DNA of 64,000 bases from Cupriavidus gilardii (GCF_013314895.1 NZ_JABTYE010000009.1:62001-126000); one strand, 5' to 3'. Shown: positions 8,321 to 17,120, counted from the first letter of the stretch. The notes: a model not told the origin generated them from the letters alone. Numbers and translations are program-made.

Positions 8321-9333
8321 CGCACCGTCTCCGTGGCAGAGCCAGACCCGGTCCGCTCCGACGCCACGCGCAGCGCCTCCACCAGCGCGCCGAGCGTCGC
8401 GTAGCGCGTGCCATCGTCACCGTCGCGCGCCACCGTGTAGCCAGAAGGATCGGCATGCACCGTCAGCGTCGCCGAGGCGTCGCGTACATACCCAGCCCGC
8501 TCGAGCGCTCGCGCGGCCCAGCTGACGCGCAGCCCCACGCCTTCGAGCCGCACTGCGCGCGTGCCGGCCCGCCCCACCCGCAACTCCGCGCGCTCGAGAT
8601 CGAAGTCCAGCCCATCGGCGGCGAAGCTCGCACCCAGCGTGCCGGCGATCGCCAGGTCCTCTGGCGCGCCGACATGCAGCTGCCGCTTGCCGTCGATCAG
8701 CCACAGCTCGTCCGCATAGCGCAACGCCAGTTCGAGGTCGTGCGTGGACAGCAGTACAGCCAGGCCGCGCTCGCGCGCGAGATCGAGCAGCAGTTGCATG
8801 GTGCCGACGCGACGCGGCAGATCGAGAAACGCCGTCGCTTCGTCGAGCACCAGCAGGCTCGGCTGTTGTGCCAGGGCGCGCGCAATCATGATCTTCTGCC
8901 GCTCGCCATCGGACATCTCGGCGACCAGCCGATCCGCCAGCGGCAGCGCGCCGGCACTGACCAGCGCCTGATGCACGATGCGATGGTCGTCCGGGCTCAG
9001 GCGGCCAGCCCAGCCCAGATAGGGATAACGCCCCATGCTGGCGAGTTCGTAGCCGCGCATCAGCGTGCCGTCGACCCGCTCGGTCAACACGACCGCAAGG
9101 CGCCGCGCCCGCTGCGCCGACGGCATCGCATGGATCGGCTCGCCGTCCAGATGCACCTGTCCCGCTACCGGTGCCTGCATCGCGCACAGCGTGCGAATCA
9201 GCGTCGATTTGCCGGCGCCGTTCGCGCCCAGCAGACAGACGAAACGCCCGCTCGGGATGGCCAGGTCGAGCGGACCCAGCAGCGGCCTTCCGCCGTGCCC
9301 GGCGAACAGGCCCGTGGTGACCAGCACCGTCAC
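8317..9333 (-). CDS. Iron(siderophore) ABC transporter ATP-binding protein with C-terminal extension
   Basis: A 338-residue ATPase of the FecE/BtuD group: Walker A GANGAGKST, an ABC signature around AEMSDGERQKI, Walker B LLVLDEATAFLD and the switch His in LLSTHDLEL. The start is GTG at 9333, because GTGA overlaps the receptor's stop codon by 4 bp, the same coupling used through this operon. Typical FecE proteins are about 255 residues; here roughly 85 residues follow the nucleotide-binding domain, including RLEGVGLRVSWAARALERAG. I believe similar tails occur in some siderophore ABC ATPases, but I know no function for them. Confidence 0.9.
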   Translation of the reverse strand: MTVLVTTGLFAGHGGRPLLGPLDLAIPSGRFVCLLGANGAGKSTLIRTLCAMQAPVAGQVHLDGEPIHAMPSAQRARRLAVVLTERVDGTLMRGYELASMGRYPYLGWAGRLSPDDHRIVHQALVSAGALPLADRLVAEMSDGERQKIMIARALAQQPSLLVLDEATAFLDLPRRVGTMQLLLDLARERGLAVLLSTHDLELALRYADELWLIDGKRQLHVGAPEDLAIAGTLGASFAADGLDFDLERAELRVGRAGTRAVRLEGVGLRVSWAARALERAGYVRDASATLTVHADPSGYTVARDGDDGTRYATLGALVEALRVASERTGSGSATETVR

Positions 9334-11468
9334 AACGTCGCTCCGAAGCTCGCGAACACCGTGCGCGGTGCACCGGGATAGGTCGGCACGAACGCGCCGC
9401 CCGAGTCGTAGTAGCGGCGATCGCCGAGGTTCTGCACCGTCAGCTGCAGCTTGTAGCGCCGCGCCTTGCCGAAGCGATAGGCGATATTGGCATCCCATCG
9501 CGTGTACGACGGCAAGGCGAAGGTGTTCTCGGTATTGGCCTGCCGTTCGCCCACATAGGTCGCGCCAATGCCGACGCTGAGGCCCGATGCGACGCCGGCA
9601 AAGTCATAGGTGGTCCAGATGCTCGCGGTGCGGCGCGGCGCATTGGCCAGCAGCTTGCCGACCAGCGCCGGATTGCTGTCCGCGGCGATCTCGGCCTTGT
9701 ATTGCGTATAGCTCGCCAGCACCCGCCAGCGCGGCGTGATGCTGAACGGTACGTCGATTTCCCAGCCGCGGCTGCGCTGCTCGCCCACCTGAATCACATA
9801 GTTGAAGTCCTCCGGGTCCGATACCACGCCGTTGCTGCGGCGGATATCGAACAGCGCGACGGTCGGCTCGAGCCGGCCGTCCAGCAGGCTGAACTTTGCG
9901 CCGACCTCGGTCTGCTTGCCACGCGACGGCGCGGGCAATGTGCCGGCCCGTAGCATGCCGCCGGAGGGCTCCGTCAGGAAGGACCGCGCCCAGCTGGCGT
10001 AGAACGACACGGCCTCGACGGGCGTCCACGTCAGGCCCGCGCGCGGCGACAGCGCATCGTCATGCCGGACCAGCGTGTCCGCTGCCTGCAGGTACTGCGC
10101 CCGCGCGCTGGACCGCGAACGGTCGTAGCGCAGGCCGAGCAGCAGGCGCCAATGCGGGCCGAACTGCAGCTCGTCCTGCGCATACAGGCCGAGATTGCGG
10201 CCGGTGTAACGAGAACCATCGTACGGCAGCAGCGGTCCGGCGGCGGTGCCATGCACCGGGTGGTAGAGGTCGATGGGCAGATTCACCGGGAAGCCGCCCG
10301 GCCCGAGGTTGGCCTGAGCGCTGAAGTCCCATTCGTCCCAGTTGTAATCGGCGCCGATCAGCACGCGATGGCCGATGCCGGCGGTATGAAAGCGGCGCGA
10401 GGCTTCGGCCATCAACGTGGTATCGGTCTGCCGATCGATATTGCGTTGCTTGCGGCGGTTGACCTGCGGGTCCGGGCCTTCGGCGCCGCCGATCGGCTGG
10501 AATCCATACGGATACCAGACCGCATCGGTGCGCGCGTACGATCGTTGGGCGCCGGCGCGCAGCTCCCAGCCGTTGTCGAAGCGGTGATCGAGCACCAGCG
10601 ACCCGAGCGCGCTGTCGTTGTCCAGCCGTGCGTCCCGCTCGCCATAGTTGTAATGGATTGGCACGCCGAGAAACAGCGGGCTGTTGCCGAAGCCGCGGTC
10701 GAAGGCCGAGCGACGGCGGCCGAACTCGAATTCCGCGGTCAGCCGCGTCTGCGGCGCGAGCTTCCATTGCAGTACCGGCGACACGAATGCGGTTTCGGCA
10801 TCGACGAAATCGCGGAAGCTGCGGTTGTCCTGCCAGGAACCGGTGATCCGGTAGCTCAGCGTATCGCTGATCGGTCCGGTGCTGTCCACCGTCACGCGGC
10901 GGAAATCATGGCTGCCGCCAGTGAGCTCGACACTGTGCTGCGGCTTGTCCAACGGCTTTTTGGTGACCAGATTGACCACGCCGCCAGGCTCGAAGCGGCC
11001 ATAGAGCGCGGACGCCGGGCCCTTCAGCACTTCGATCTGCTCGATATTGACCATCTCGTCGACCGGTGCGAAGACGCTGCGGCGAAAGCCGTTCTTCAGA
11101 TTGGCCGAGGTGGCGAAGCCGCGCAGCCGGAAGCGGTCGTTGCTGCCGCCCCAGCCGACTTGCGGCGTCACGCCCGGCACGGTGCGAATCGCCTCGCCCA
11201 GCGTGAACACGCCACGGTCTTCGATCAGCTCGCGCGTCACGGTCTGAATCGAGAACGGCGTTTCCTTCAGCGCGGTATCGCTCTTGTTGGCGGTGGGCGC
11301 CACCACCGCGCGATAGGCCCGCTCGCGCGTGCCGGTGACAGTCACCGCTTCCAGTTCGGCCACCGCGCCGGCCTCTCCCTCCTGCGCCGCGCAGATGCCG
11401 GGCACCGCCGCGAGCAGTGCCATGGTCGCGCGCCGCTGCCATCGGTTCGTATGGGGTCGTGTTTGCAT
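9330..11468 (-). CDS. TonB-dependent siderophore receptor
   Basis: A 712-residue outer-membrane receptor. Start chosen at MQTRPHTNRWQRRATM, giving a signal peptide ending GICAAQ; an upstream in-frame start would read through the Fur box and is unlikely. After a TonB-box-like segment (ELEAVTVTGTRE) comes the plug: TPFSIQTVTRELIEDRG, RLRGFATSANLKNGFRR, EVLKGPASALYGRFEPGG and VNLVTKKP. The remainder alternates beta strands typical of a 22-stranded barrel (the siderophore receptor subfamily, FhuA/FpvA type). It is the first gene of the Fur-controlled operon. The siderophore is not predictable; no siderophore biosynthesis genes are in the window. Confidence 0.93.
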   Translation of the reverse strand: MQTRPHTNRWQRRATMALLAAVPGICAAQEGEAGAVAELEAVTVTGTRERAYRAVVAPTANKSDTALKETPFSIQTVTRELIEDRGVFTLGEAIRTVPGVTPQVGWGGSNDRFRLRGFATSANLKNGFRRSVFAPVDEMVNIEQIEVLKGPASALYGRFEPGGVVNLVTKKPLDKPQHSVELTGGSHDFRRVTVDSTGPISDTLSYRITGSWQDNRSFRDFVDAETAFVSPVLQWKLAPQTRLTAEFEFGRRRSAFDRGFGNSPLFLGVPIHYNYGERDARLDNDSALGSLVLDHRFDNGWELRAGAQRSYARTDAVWYPYGFQPIGGAEGPDPQVNRRKQRNIDRQTDTTLMAEASRRFHTAGIGHRVLIGADYNWDEWDFSAQANLGPGGFPVNLPIDLYHPVHGTAAGPLLPYDGSRYTGRNLGLYAQDELQFGPHWRLLLGLRYDRSRSSARAQYLQAADTLVRHDDALSPRAGLTWTPVEAVSFYASWARSFLTEPSGGMLRAGTLPAPSRGKQTEVGAKFSLLDGRLEPTVALFDIRRSNGVVSDPEDFNYVIQVGEQRSRGWEIDVPFSITPRWRVLASYTQYKAEIAADSNPALVGKLLANAPRRTASIWTTYDFAGVASGLSVGIGATYVGERQANTENTFALPSYTRWDANIAYRFGKARRYKLQLTVQNLGDRRYYDSGGAFVPTYPGAPRTVFASFGATL

Positions 11469-11514
11469 GATCGAGGGCAAGGTAAGCGGTCCGGGTAGCC
11501 AGTGGGCGGAGGAC

Positions 11515-11534
11515 GATAATGATATTTCATTATC
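11515..11534 (-). promoter_or_regulatory. Fur box (iron-responsive operator) upstream of the TonB receptor operon
   Basis: Perfect inverted repeat with arms GATAATGA (11515-11522) and TCATTATC (11527-11534) separated by TATT. This is the classical Fur box apart from one extra base in the centre (the 19-bp consensus has a 3-bp core). It lies 47 bp upstream of the receptor ATG, where Fe(II)-Fur would block transcription of the four-gene uptake operon. Plus-strand gene 11664 is 130 bp away on the other side and could in principle be affected. Confidence 0.85.
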
Positions 11535-11634
11535 ATTAGAAGTCAATCCGTGGAAATCAATCCGCCGCCCCGTTGAGCCCGCCTTCGCGACCGCTGCAGC
11601 AGACTGCGCGGCCCTGGCACGCCAGTTGCATTCC

Positions 11635-11650
11635 ATCTTGGATACAAGAT
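11635..11650 (+). promoter_or_regulatory. Candidate GntR/FCD operator before allophanate hydrolase
   Basis: Perfect dyad with arms ATCTTG (11635-11640) and CAAGAT (11645-11650) around GATA, ending 13 bp before the ATG at 11664. The TTGgataCAA core resembles short palindromes bound by GntR regulators of the FCD subfamily, and such a regulator is encoded at the end of this gene cluster (16248). Its position next to the start codon would suit a repressor. Assignment of the regulator is inference. Confidence 0.45.
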
Positions 11651-11663
11651 TGGATGCACCAAA

Positions 11664-13385
11664 ATGCTACGGACCATCATCGGCACTACCGCCACCACCA
11701 CGACCACCACCACCGCTCCGACCCAGGGTTCGCCCGCCTGGATCCGCCGCTTCGACACCGCGCTCGCCGGCGCGGCGTCTGGCCAGCTGGCCGGCCTCTC
11801 CTTCGCCATCAAGGACAACATCGATCTGGCGGGCTACCCGACTACGGCTGCCTGTCCCGCGTTCGACCGGATGCCGCGCGACAGCGCGCCGGTGGTGCAG
11901 AGGCTGCTCGCGGCTGGTGCATCGCTGCACGGCAAGACCAATCTCGATCAGTTCGCGTGCGGGTTGAACGGCACGCGCTCGCCCTATGGCGCCGTGCCGA
12001 ACGCCTTCGATCCAAGCTATGTGTCGGGAGGCTCGAGCTCGGGCTCGGCCCATGTGGTGGCCATCGGCGAGGTCGATTTCGCGCTGGGCACCGATACCGC
12101 CGGTTCCGGCCGCGTGCCGGCGGGGCTGAACAATATCGTCGGACTGAAGCCGAGCAAGGGCCTGATCAGCGCGCGCGGTGTCCTGCCCGCGGCGCAGAGC
12201 GTCGATTGCGTATCCATCTTCGCGCGCACGGTCGCCACCGCATGCCGCGTGCTCGCCGTGGCGAAGGGCTACGACCCGCTCGATCCATATTCCCGCGATC
12301 TGCCGCTTTGCAGCCGTCCCTTTGCGGCCGAGTTCCGCTTCGGCGTCCCCGATACGCTGGAATTCTGCGGCGATGCCCTTGCCGAGCGCGAATTCGCGGT
12401 CGCGATCGAACGGCTGCGCGAACTGGGCGGCGAGGCGGTGACGATCGACTACGCGCCGCTGGCCGAGGCCGCCGCCCTGCTCTATGACAGCGCGCTGGTG
12501 GCCGAGCGCTACGCGGCCATCCGCACCTTCTTCGATGCGCACGAAGCCGACGTCGCCGAGCCGGTGCGCAGCATCGTTGCCAGCGGCCGCCAGTACAGCG
12601 CGGCCGACGTGTTCGAGGCCCAGACGCGATTGCGTGCCCTCGGGCAGCGCGCGGCGGCGATGTGGGAGCGCATCGACCTGCTGCTGGTGCCGACCGCACC
12701 GACCCACTACACCATCGCGCAGATGCGCGACGATCCGATCGCCCTGAACCGCCATCTCGGCGCCTATACCAACTTCGTCAATCTGCTCGACTACGCGGCC
12801 TTGTCGGTGCCGAGCAGCCTGCGCGCCGACGGCCTGCCGTTCGGCATCACGCTGATCGGCCCGTGCGGCAGCGATCTGCAATTGGCCGAACTGGGGCAGC
12901 GTTACCACCACCGCACCGGACTGATGCAGGGCGCGACGGGCGTGCCGTTGCCCGCGCCCGAGCCGATTCCAGGGCTGGTACCGGCAGGCGATGACACCGT
13001 GCAAGTGGCCGTAGTTGGCGCCCATCTCAGTGGCATGCCGCTGAATACTCAACTGACCGAGCGCCGCGCCCGCCTGGTGCGGCAGGCCATGACCGCGCCC
13101 GACTATCGGCTGTACGCGCTGCCCGACAGCACACCGGCGAAGCCGGGACTGCTGCGCGTCGCGCCCGGCACCGGCCACCGCATCGCACTCGAGATCTGGG
13201 AGATGCCGGTGCAGGCTTACGGCTCCTTTGTGGCGCTGATTCCCGCGCCGCTGGGAATCGGCCGCATCCGGCTCGACGACGGCGGCGACGTACAGGGCTT
13301 CCTGTGCGAGCCGTTCGCGCTGGCCGGCGCCTGCGATATCAGCCACTTCGGCGGCTGGCGCGCGTATCTCGCGGCGAACGCCTGA
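11664..13385 (+). CDS. atzF: Allophanate hydrolase (amidase-signature family)
   Basis: A 573-residue protein with an amidase-signature domain and the allophanate-hydrolase C-terminal domain. The triad candidates are K50 (SFAIKDNIDL), a cis-Ser in GGSSSGSA (about 124-125) and the nucleophile S148 in GTDTAGSGR. The family motif NNIVGLKPSKGLISARGVLP follows. From about residue 450 the sequence matches the C-terminal domain (MPLNTQLTERRARL, YGSFVALIPAPLGIGRI). By family it converts allophanate to ammonium and CO2. The N-terminus is short and carries a threonine run (T11-T17) encoded by ACC repeats. No urea carboxylase is adjacent, so the allophanate source may be biuret or another carbamoyl compound. 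It heads the ABC/GntR cluster. Confidence 0.85.
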   Translation: MLRTIIGTTATTTTTTTAPTQGSPAWIRRFDTALAGAASGQLAGLSFAIKDNIDLAGYPTTAACPAFDRMPRDSAPVVQRLLAAGASLHGKTNLDQFACGLNGTRSPYGAVPNAFDPSYVSGGSSSGSAHVVAIGEVDFALGTDTAGSGRVPAGLNNIVGLKPSKGLISARGVLPAAQSVDCVSIFARTVATACRVLAVAKGYDPLDPYSRDLPLCSRPFAAEFRFGVPDTLEFCGDALAEREFAVAIERLRELGGEAVTIDYAPLAEAAALLYDSALVAERYAAIRTFFDAHEADVAEPVRSIVASGRQYSAADVFEAQTRLRALGQRAAAMWERIDLLLVPTAPTHYTIAQMRDDPIALNRHLGAYTNFVNLLDYAALSVPSSLRADGLPFGITLIGPCGSDLQLAELGQRYHHRTGLMQGATGVPLPAPEPIPGLVPAGDDTVQVAVVGAHLSGMPLNTQLTERRARLVRQAMTAPDYRLYALPDSTPAKPGLLRVAPGTGHRIALEIWEMPVQAYGSFVALIPAPLGIGRIRLDDGGDVQGFLCEPFALAGACDISHFGGWRAYLAANA

Positions 13386-13460
13386 CGCGTTTCCCGCCCC
13401 GACTTCGCACACCCCAAACCCGATTACCGACTAGCGACCTCAACCTCCAGGAGCGATCTC

Positions 13461-14510
13461 ATGCCCCCCGAAACCCAATCGTCCCAGGCTGCCCACGCAA
13501 CGCCCGTTTCCGACGCCGCCACGTCGCTGCAAAGCGGCCGCCGGCGCGTACTGAAGGCCGCCGCCGCAACCGCGCTCGGCGTCATCGGCGCGCCCGCCAT
13601 CGTGCGTGCCCAGAGCGCGCCGCCGATCCGCGTCGGCTTCTGGCCGGTGGCCTCCGGCCTGCCCTTCTTCGCCGCGATCGACAAGGGCTATTTCAAGGAA
13701 GCGGGCCTGAACGTGCAGGCGCAGAAGTTCGCCAGCCCGCAGCAGGTCACCGAGGCGATCCTCGCCGGACGCTCCGAGGGCAGCGCCAGCGGCACTGCGT
13801 CGGCCGCGCTCGCCATCGGCGAAATCGCTCAGCCGGGCCTGGTCAAGATCTTCTGCGCCAATCCCAGCAACGCCAAATACGTGCTCGACGAATTCCTGGT
13901 CGCCAAGGACAGCCCGATCCAGAGCATTGCCCAGCTGAAGGGCAAGAAGATCGGATGTGGGCCGGGCGTGCAGAACGTGCTGATGGCCAAGACCGTGCTG
14001 GAGCGCGCGGGTGCGACCGGCGCCACCGTGGTCGAGCTGCCGATCGGTCAGCATGTGGCCGCGATTGCCGCAGGCCAGATCGAGGCCTGCTACACGCTCG
14101 AGCCGACCGGCACGATCGGCCGCCTCAATGGCGCGACCCGCACGCTCGAAGTCGGCGTGATCGCCAAATACCTGCTCGGCGATCCGATGGCGCCGTGGTT
14201 CGGCGGCTCGGCCAGCCTGTCGAGCGAATTCATCGCCAAACACCCCGACGTCGCCCGCAAGTACATCGCGGCCTATCGGCGCGGCGTCGAGCTGGTGCAG
14301 AAGAACCTGCCGGAGGCGCGCGCGTCGCTGAAGGGCTATACCGCGATCGAAGGCGCGCTGACCGCCGAGGTACCGATGGTCGACTACGTGTTCTCGACCG
14401 AGTTCAAGCCGAGCGACGTGGCCTATTTCCAGAAGTACTTCGACCTGTTCGCCGAGAAGGGCATCTTCAGCAAGCGCGTGCTGGTCGATTCGATGCTCTA
14501 CAAGGGTTGA
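13461..14510 (+). CDS. ABC transporter substrate-binding protein (NMT1/TauA/SsuA-like)
   Basis: A 349-residue periplasmic binding protein. The signal sequence holds a twin-arginine-like motif (GRRRVLKAAAA) and ends APAIVRAQ. The mature part begins IRVGFWPVASGLPFFAAIDKG with EAGLNVQAQKFASPQQ, the layout of NrtA/SsuA/TauA-type receptors for nitrogen or sulfur compounds. SD AGGAG lies 7 nt before ATG. It is followed by the matching permease and ATPase, and it sits between allophanate hydrolase and a GntR regulator, so its ligand is likely a nitrogen-rich molecule broken down to allophanate. The ligand itself cannot be read from sequence. Confidence 0.88.
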   Translation: MPPETQSSQAAHATPVSDAATSLQSGRRRVLKAAAATALGVIGAPAIVRAQSAPPIRVGFWPVASGLPFFAAIDKGYFKEAGLNVQAQKFASPQQVTEAILAGRSEGSASGTASAALAIGEIAQPGLVKIFCANPSNAKYVLDEFLVAKDSPIQSIAQLKGKKIGCGPGVQNVLMAKTVLERAGATGATVVELPIGQHVAAIAAGQIEACYTLEPTGTIGRLNGATRTLEVGVIAKYLLGDPMAPWFGGSASLSSEFIAKHPDVARKYIAAYRRGVELVQKNLPEARASLKGYTAIEGALTAEVPMVDYVFSTEFKPSDVAYFQKYFDLFAEKGIFSKRVLVDSMLYKG

Positions 14511-14515
14511 TCGTC

Positions 14516-15352
14516 ATGCCCGAAACGACCACGACTTCGCCGGCCTCCCCGCCGTGGGCTGCGGCCGCGGCAGCGGCCACGCCTGCGCCGCCCAAGCCAT
14601 CGCTGGGCAGCCGCCTGCTGCCTTTCGTCGGGCCGCTGGTGCTGTTCGTCATCTGGGACCTGGCCGTGCGCGGCGGCTTCATCAAGGCCATCCTGCTGCC
14701 GCCGCCGTCCGACACCATCGCCACGCTGGTATCGGGCCTGCTCGGCGGCCCACTGCTGACGGACTTCCTGGTGACGGTGGCGCGCACACTGCAGGCCTTC
14801 CTGATCGCCGCCGTCGTGGGCATGCCGCTGGGCGTACTGCTCGGCAGCAACGAGAAGGCCTATCGCAGCGTCGAGTTCCTGATCGACTTCTTCCGCTCGA
14901 CGCCCTCGTCGGCGCTGATCCCGCTGTTCCTGCTGATCTTCGGCGTGTCCGATATCAACAAGGTGGCGATCGCCGCGTTCGGCGCCCTGCTGATCGTGGT
15001 GTTCAACAGCGCCTACGGCGTGATCAACGCGCGCAAGCAGCGCGTGGCGGCGGCGCAGGTGATGGGCGCCTCGCGCTGGCAGATCTTCAAGGACGTGCTG
15101 ATCTGGGAAAGCCTGCAGCCCTCCTTCGTCGGACTGCGCTCGGCCGTGTCGATGGCGCTGGTGATCGTGATCGTCGCCGAAATGTTCATCGGCTCGGAGA
15201 ACGGCCTTGGCCATCGCATCATCGACGCGCAGCAGGTGCTGAACGTCAAGAGCATGTACGCGGCAATCCTGGCCGCGGGCGCGCTCGGCTATGTATTGAA
15301 CATCCTGTTTCTGGTGATCGAACGCCGGATCGTGCATTGGAGCGGCAGATGA
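14516..15352 (+). CDS. ABC transporter permease (SsuC/TauC/NrtB-like)
   Basis: A 278-residue inner-membrane permease of the BPD_transp_1 family. A low-complexity Ala/Pro/Thr N-terminus (residues 2-25) precedes about six membrane segments. The EAA loop is recognisable as AAQVMGASRWQIFKDVLI followed by the substrate-side helices. The start is ATG at 14516, six bases after the binding-protein stop, with AAGGG upstream. Its TGA overlaps the ATG of the ATPase gene (15349-15352), so the two are coupled. It forms the importer with genes 13461 and 15349. Confidence 0.9.
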   Translation: MPETTTTSPASPPWAAAAAAATPAPPKPSLGSRLLPFVGPLVLFVIWDLAVRGGFIKAILLPPPSDTIATLVSGLLGGPLLTDFLVTVARTLQAFLIAAVVGMPLGVLLGSNEKAYRSVEFLIDFFRSTPSSALIPLFLLIFGVSDINKVAIAAFGALLIVVFNSAYGVINARKQRVAAAQVMGASRWQIFKDVLIWESLQPSFVGLRSAVSMALVIVIVAEMFIGSENGLGHRIIDAQQVLNVKSMYAAILAAGALGYVLNILFLVIERRIVHWSGR

Positions 15353-16170
15353 GCGCAGTGATCAACGCCCCCGTTTTCGCGGACACGCCGAAGCCGGCTT
15401 TCCGCCCCGGCCCCGCCGGCACGCATATCACCATCCGTGGGCTGACCAAATACTTCGCCGGCTGGCCGCTGTACGAGAATTTCGATCTCGATATTCCGAA
15501 GGGCAAGATCGTCTCGATCTTCGGCCCCAATGGCTGCGGCAAGTCCACGCTGATCAACATGATCGCGGGCCTGGTGCCGATCGACGCCGGCGAGATCCTG
15601 TTCGACGGCAAGTCGCTCAAGGACACCAAGATCGGCTACGTGTTCCAGAACTACCGAGAAGCGCTGTTCCCGTGGATGCGGACCATCGACAATATCGCCT
15701 ATCCGTTGAAGCTGGCCGGGCAATCGAAGGCCGAAGTCGATCGCCGCATGGCCGAGCTGGTGGCGTCCTTCGACGTCAAATTCGACCTGAACCGCTATCC
15801 GTATGAGCTGTCAGGCGGCCAGCAGCAGACCGCGTCGATCATGCGCGCGCTGGCGCCCAAGCCCGAAGTGCTGTTCCTCGACGAGCCGTTCTCCGCGCTG
15901 GATTTCGAGATGACGCTGTTCATCCGCGAGAAGCTGCAGGAGGTCTTCATGCAGACCGGCACCACCATGATGCTGGTCTCGCACGATCTCGAGGAAGCGG
16001 TGTATCTGGCCGACGAGGTGCTGCTGCTGACCAAGCGCCCGACGCGGGTGGCCGAGATCCTGCACTACGGCGACGCGCGTCCGCGCACGGTGGAGACGCT
16101 GTCGCAGCCGAGCTTTGTCGATACCAAGCGGCTCAGCATGGAAATCTTCCAGCGGGAGGTACGGCGCTGA
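15349..16170 (+). CDS. ABC transporter ATP-binding protein (SsuB/TauB/NrtD-like)
   Basis: A 273-residue nucleotide-binding subunit: Walker A GPNGCGKST, Q-loop YVFQNYREALFPW, ABC signature ELSGGQQQ, Walker B VLFLDEPFSALD and switch His in MLVSHDLEEA. The ALFPW Q-loop is characteristic of the nitrate/sulfonate/taurine importer ATPases, agreeing with its neighbours. ATG overlaps the permease stop by 4 bp. Note that the residues after the signature are TASIMRALAP rather than the usual RVAIARAL. Confidence 0.92.
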   Translation: MSAVINAPVFADTPKPAFRPGPAGTHITIRGLTKYFAGWPLYENFDLDIPKGKIVSIFGPNGCGKSTLINMIAGLVPIDAGEILFDGKSLKDTKIGYVFQNYREALFPWMRTIDNIAYPLKLAGQSKAEVDRRMAELVASFDVKFDLNRYPYELSGGQQQTASIMRALAPKPEVLFLDEPFSALDFEMTLFIREKLQEVFMQTGTTMMLVSHDLEEAVYLADEVLLLTKRPTRVAEILHYGDARPRTVETLSQPSFVDTKRLSMEIFQREVRR

Positions 16171-16247
16171 GCGGCGCGCGGCGCGACGCATCGGTCCCGC
16201 CGCGCGGTATGCTTCGACCCAGCAGAAGACGGAGACACCTTCTTTCC

Positions 16248-17084
16248 ATGCAGACTCTCAGCAAGCAGGCGCGCGCGGCAACCATCAAGGCGCCCACGAA
16301 GGCGGCCCCGAAGACCGCCCTCAAGCGCACCGGGACGGCGCACCAAAAAGGGACGCCCGACGCCGTCGCCGCCGCCCCGCGGCGCTCGGTCGCCGATCAG
16401 GTCTATGACGGACTGAAACGCGATATCGGCCAGTTCCGGCTGGTGCCCGGCGACCGCTTCACCGAACTGGAGCTGTGCGCGCGGCTGGGCGTGTCCCGCA
16501 CGCCGGTGCGCCAGGCGCTGGTGCGCCTGCAGCAGGAGGGCTATGTCGAGGTGCTGTTCCGCAGCGGCTGGCGCGTGCTGCCGTTCGACTTCGATCGCTA
16601 CGAACAGCTCTACGATCTGCGCATGGTGCTGGAAACCACGGCGGCGCAGCGGCTGTGCGCCGAGGCGCCGGTCTGCGGAGCGGCGGTCGACCGCGCAGGC
16701 CTGGACCGGCTGGCCGCGATCTGGCTGGTCGAGCCGGCGCGGCGCAGCACCGACGGTGCCCAGGTCCGGCAATGGGACGAGGAATTCCATTGCGCGCTGG
16801 TCGAGGCGGCGGGCAATGCGGAAATGGCGAGGGTGCACCGCGACATCACCGAGCGCATCCGCATGGTGCGCAGTCTGGATTTCACCAAGTCGTTCCGGAT
16901 CGAAGCCACCTACGAAGAGCACGCGCAGATCCTGCGCGCCATCCTCGCCAAGCGTGCCGACCAGGCCACGATGCTGCTGCGCGCGCATATCGGCAGCAGC
17001 CAGGCCGAAGTGCGCAAGATCACGCTGCACCAACTGCATCTGGCGCGGCATCAGGGAGGGACCGCGGGCGACGGCCGCGCCTGA
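16248..17084 (+). CDS. GntR-family transcriptional regulator (FCD subfamily)
   Basis: A 278-residue regulator from the ATG at 16248; an upstream ATG at 16209 would add 13 residues but lacks a ribosome-binding site. A basic, alanine-rich tail of about 50 residues precedes the winged helix-turn-helix (SVADQVYDGLKRDI, then FTELELCARLGVSRTPVRQAL). The C-terminal FCD ligand domain includes LYDLRMVLETTAAQRL and a His-rich metal/ligand site (FHCALVEAAGN, EEHAQILRA). It probably senses a small acid or intermediate and controls the allophanate/ABC cluster just upstream; the dyad at 11635-11650 is its candidate operator. Confidence 0.87.
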   Translation: MQTLSKQARAATIKAPTKAAPKTALKRTGTAHQKGTPDAVAAAPRRSVADQVYDGLKRDIGQFRLVPGDRFTELELCARLGVSRTPVRQALVRLQQEGYVEVLFRSGWRVLPFDFDRYEQLYDLRMVLETTAAQRLCAEAPVCGAAVDRAGLDRLAAIWLVEPARRSTDGAQVRQWDEEFHCALVEAAGNAEMARVHRDITERIRMVRSLDFTKSFRIEATYEEHAQILRAILAKRADQATMLLRAHIGSSQAEVRKITLHQLHLARHQGGTAGDGRA

Positions 17085-17085
17085 C

Positions 17086-17113
17086 GCCGCGAGGCGGGCA
17101 TCCTCGCCTCGGC
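17086..17113. terminator. Candidate bidirectional terminator between convergent genes
   Basis: GC-rich hairpin: GCCGCGAGGCG (17086-17096) pairs with CGCCTCGGC (17105-17113), with one bulged C and an 8-nt loop, followed by AAATTT. It lies in the 36-bp gap between the GntR gene and the porin gene, which converge. No long T-tract, so it is a moderate candidate. Confidence 0.4.
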
Positions 17114-17120
17114 AAATTTC

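Noticed and set aside
11469-11636. N-terminal extension of the TonB receptor by 56 residues
   Set aside because: It would translate through the Fur box, and the downstream ATG gives a proper signal peptide.
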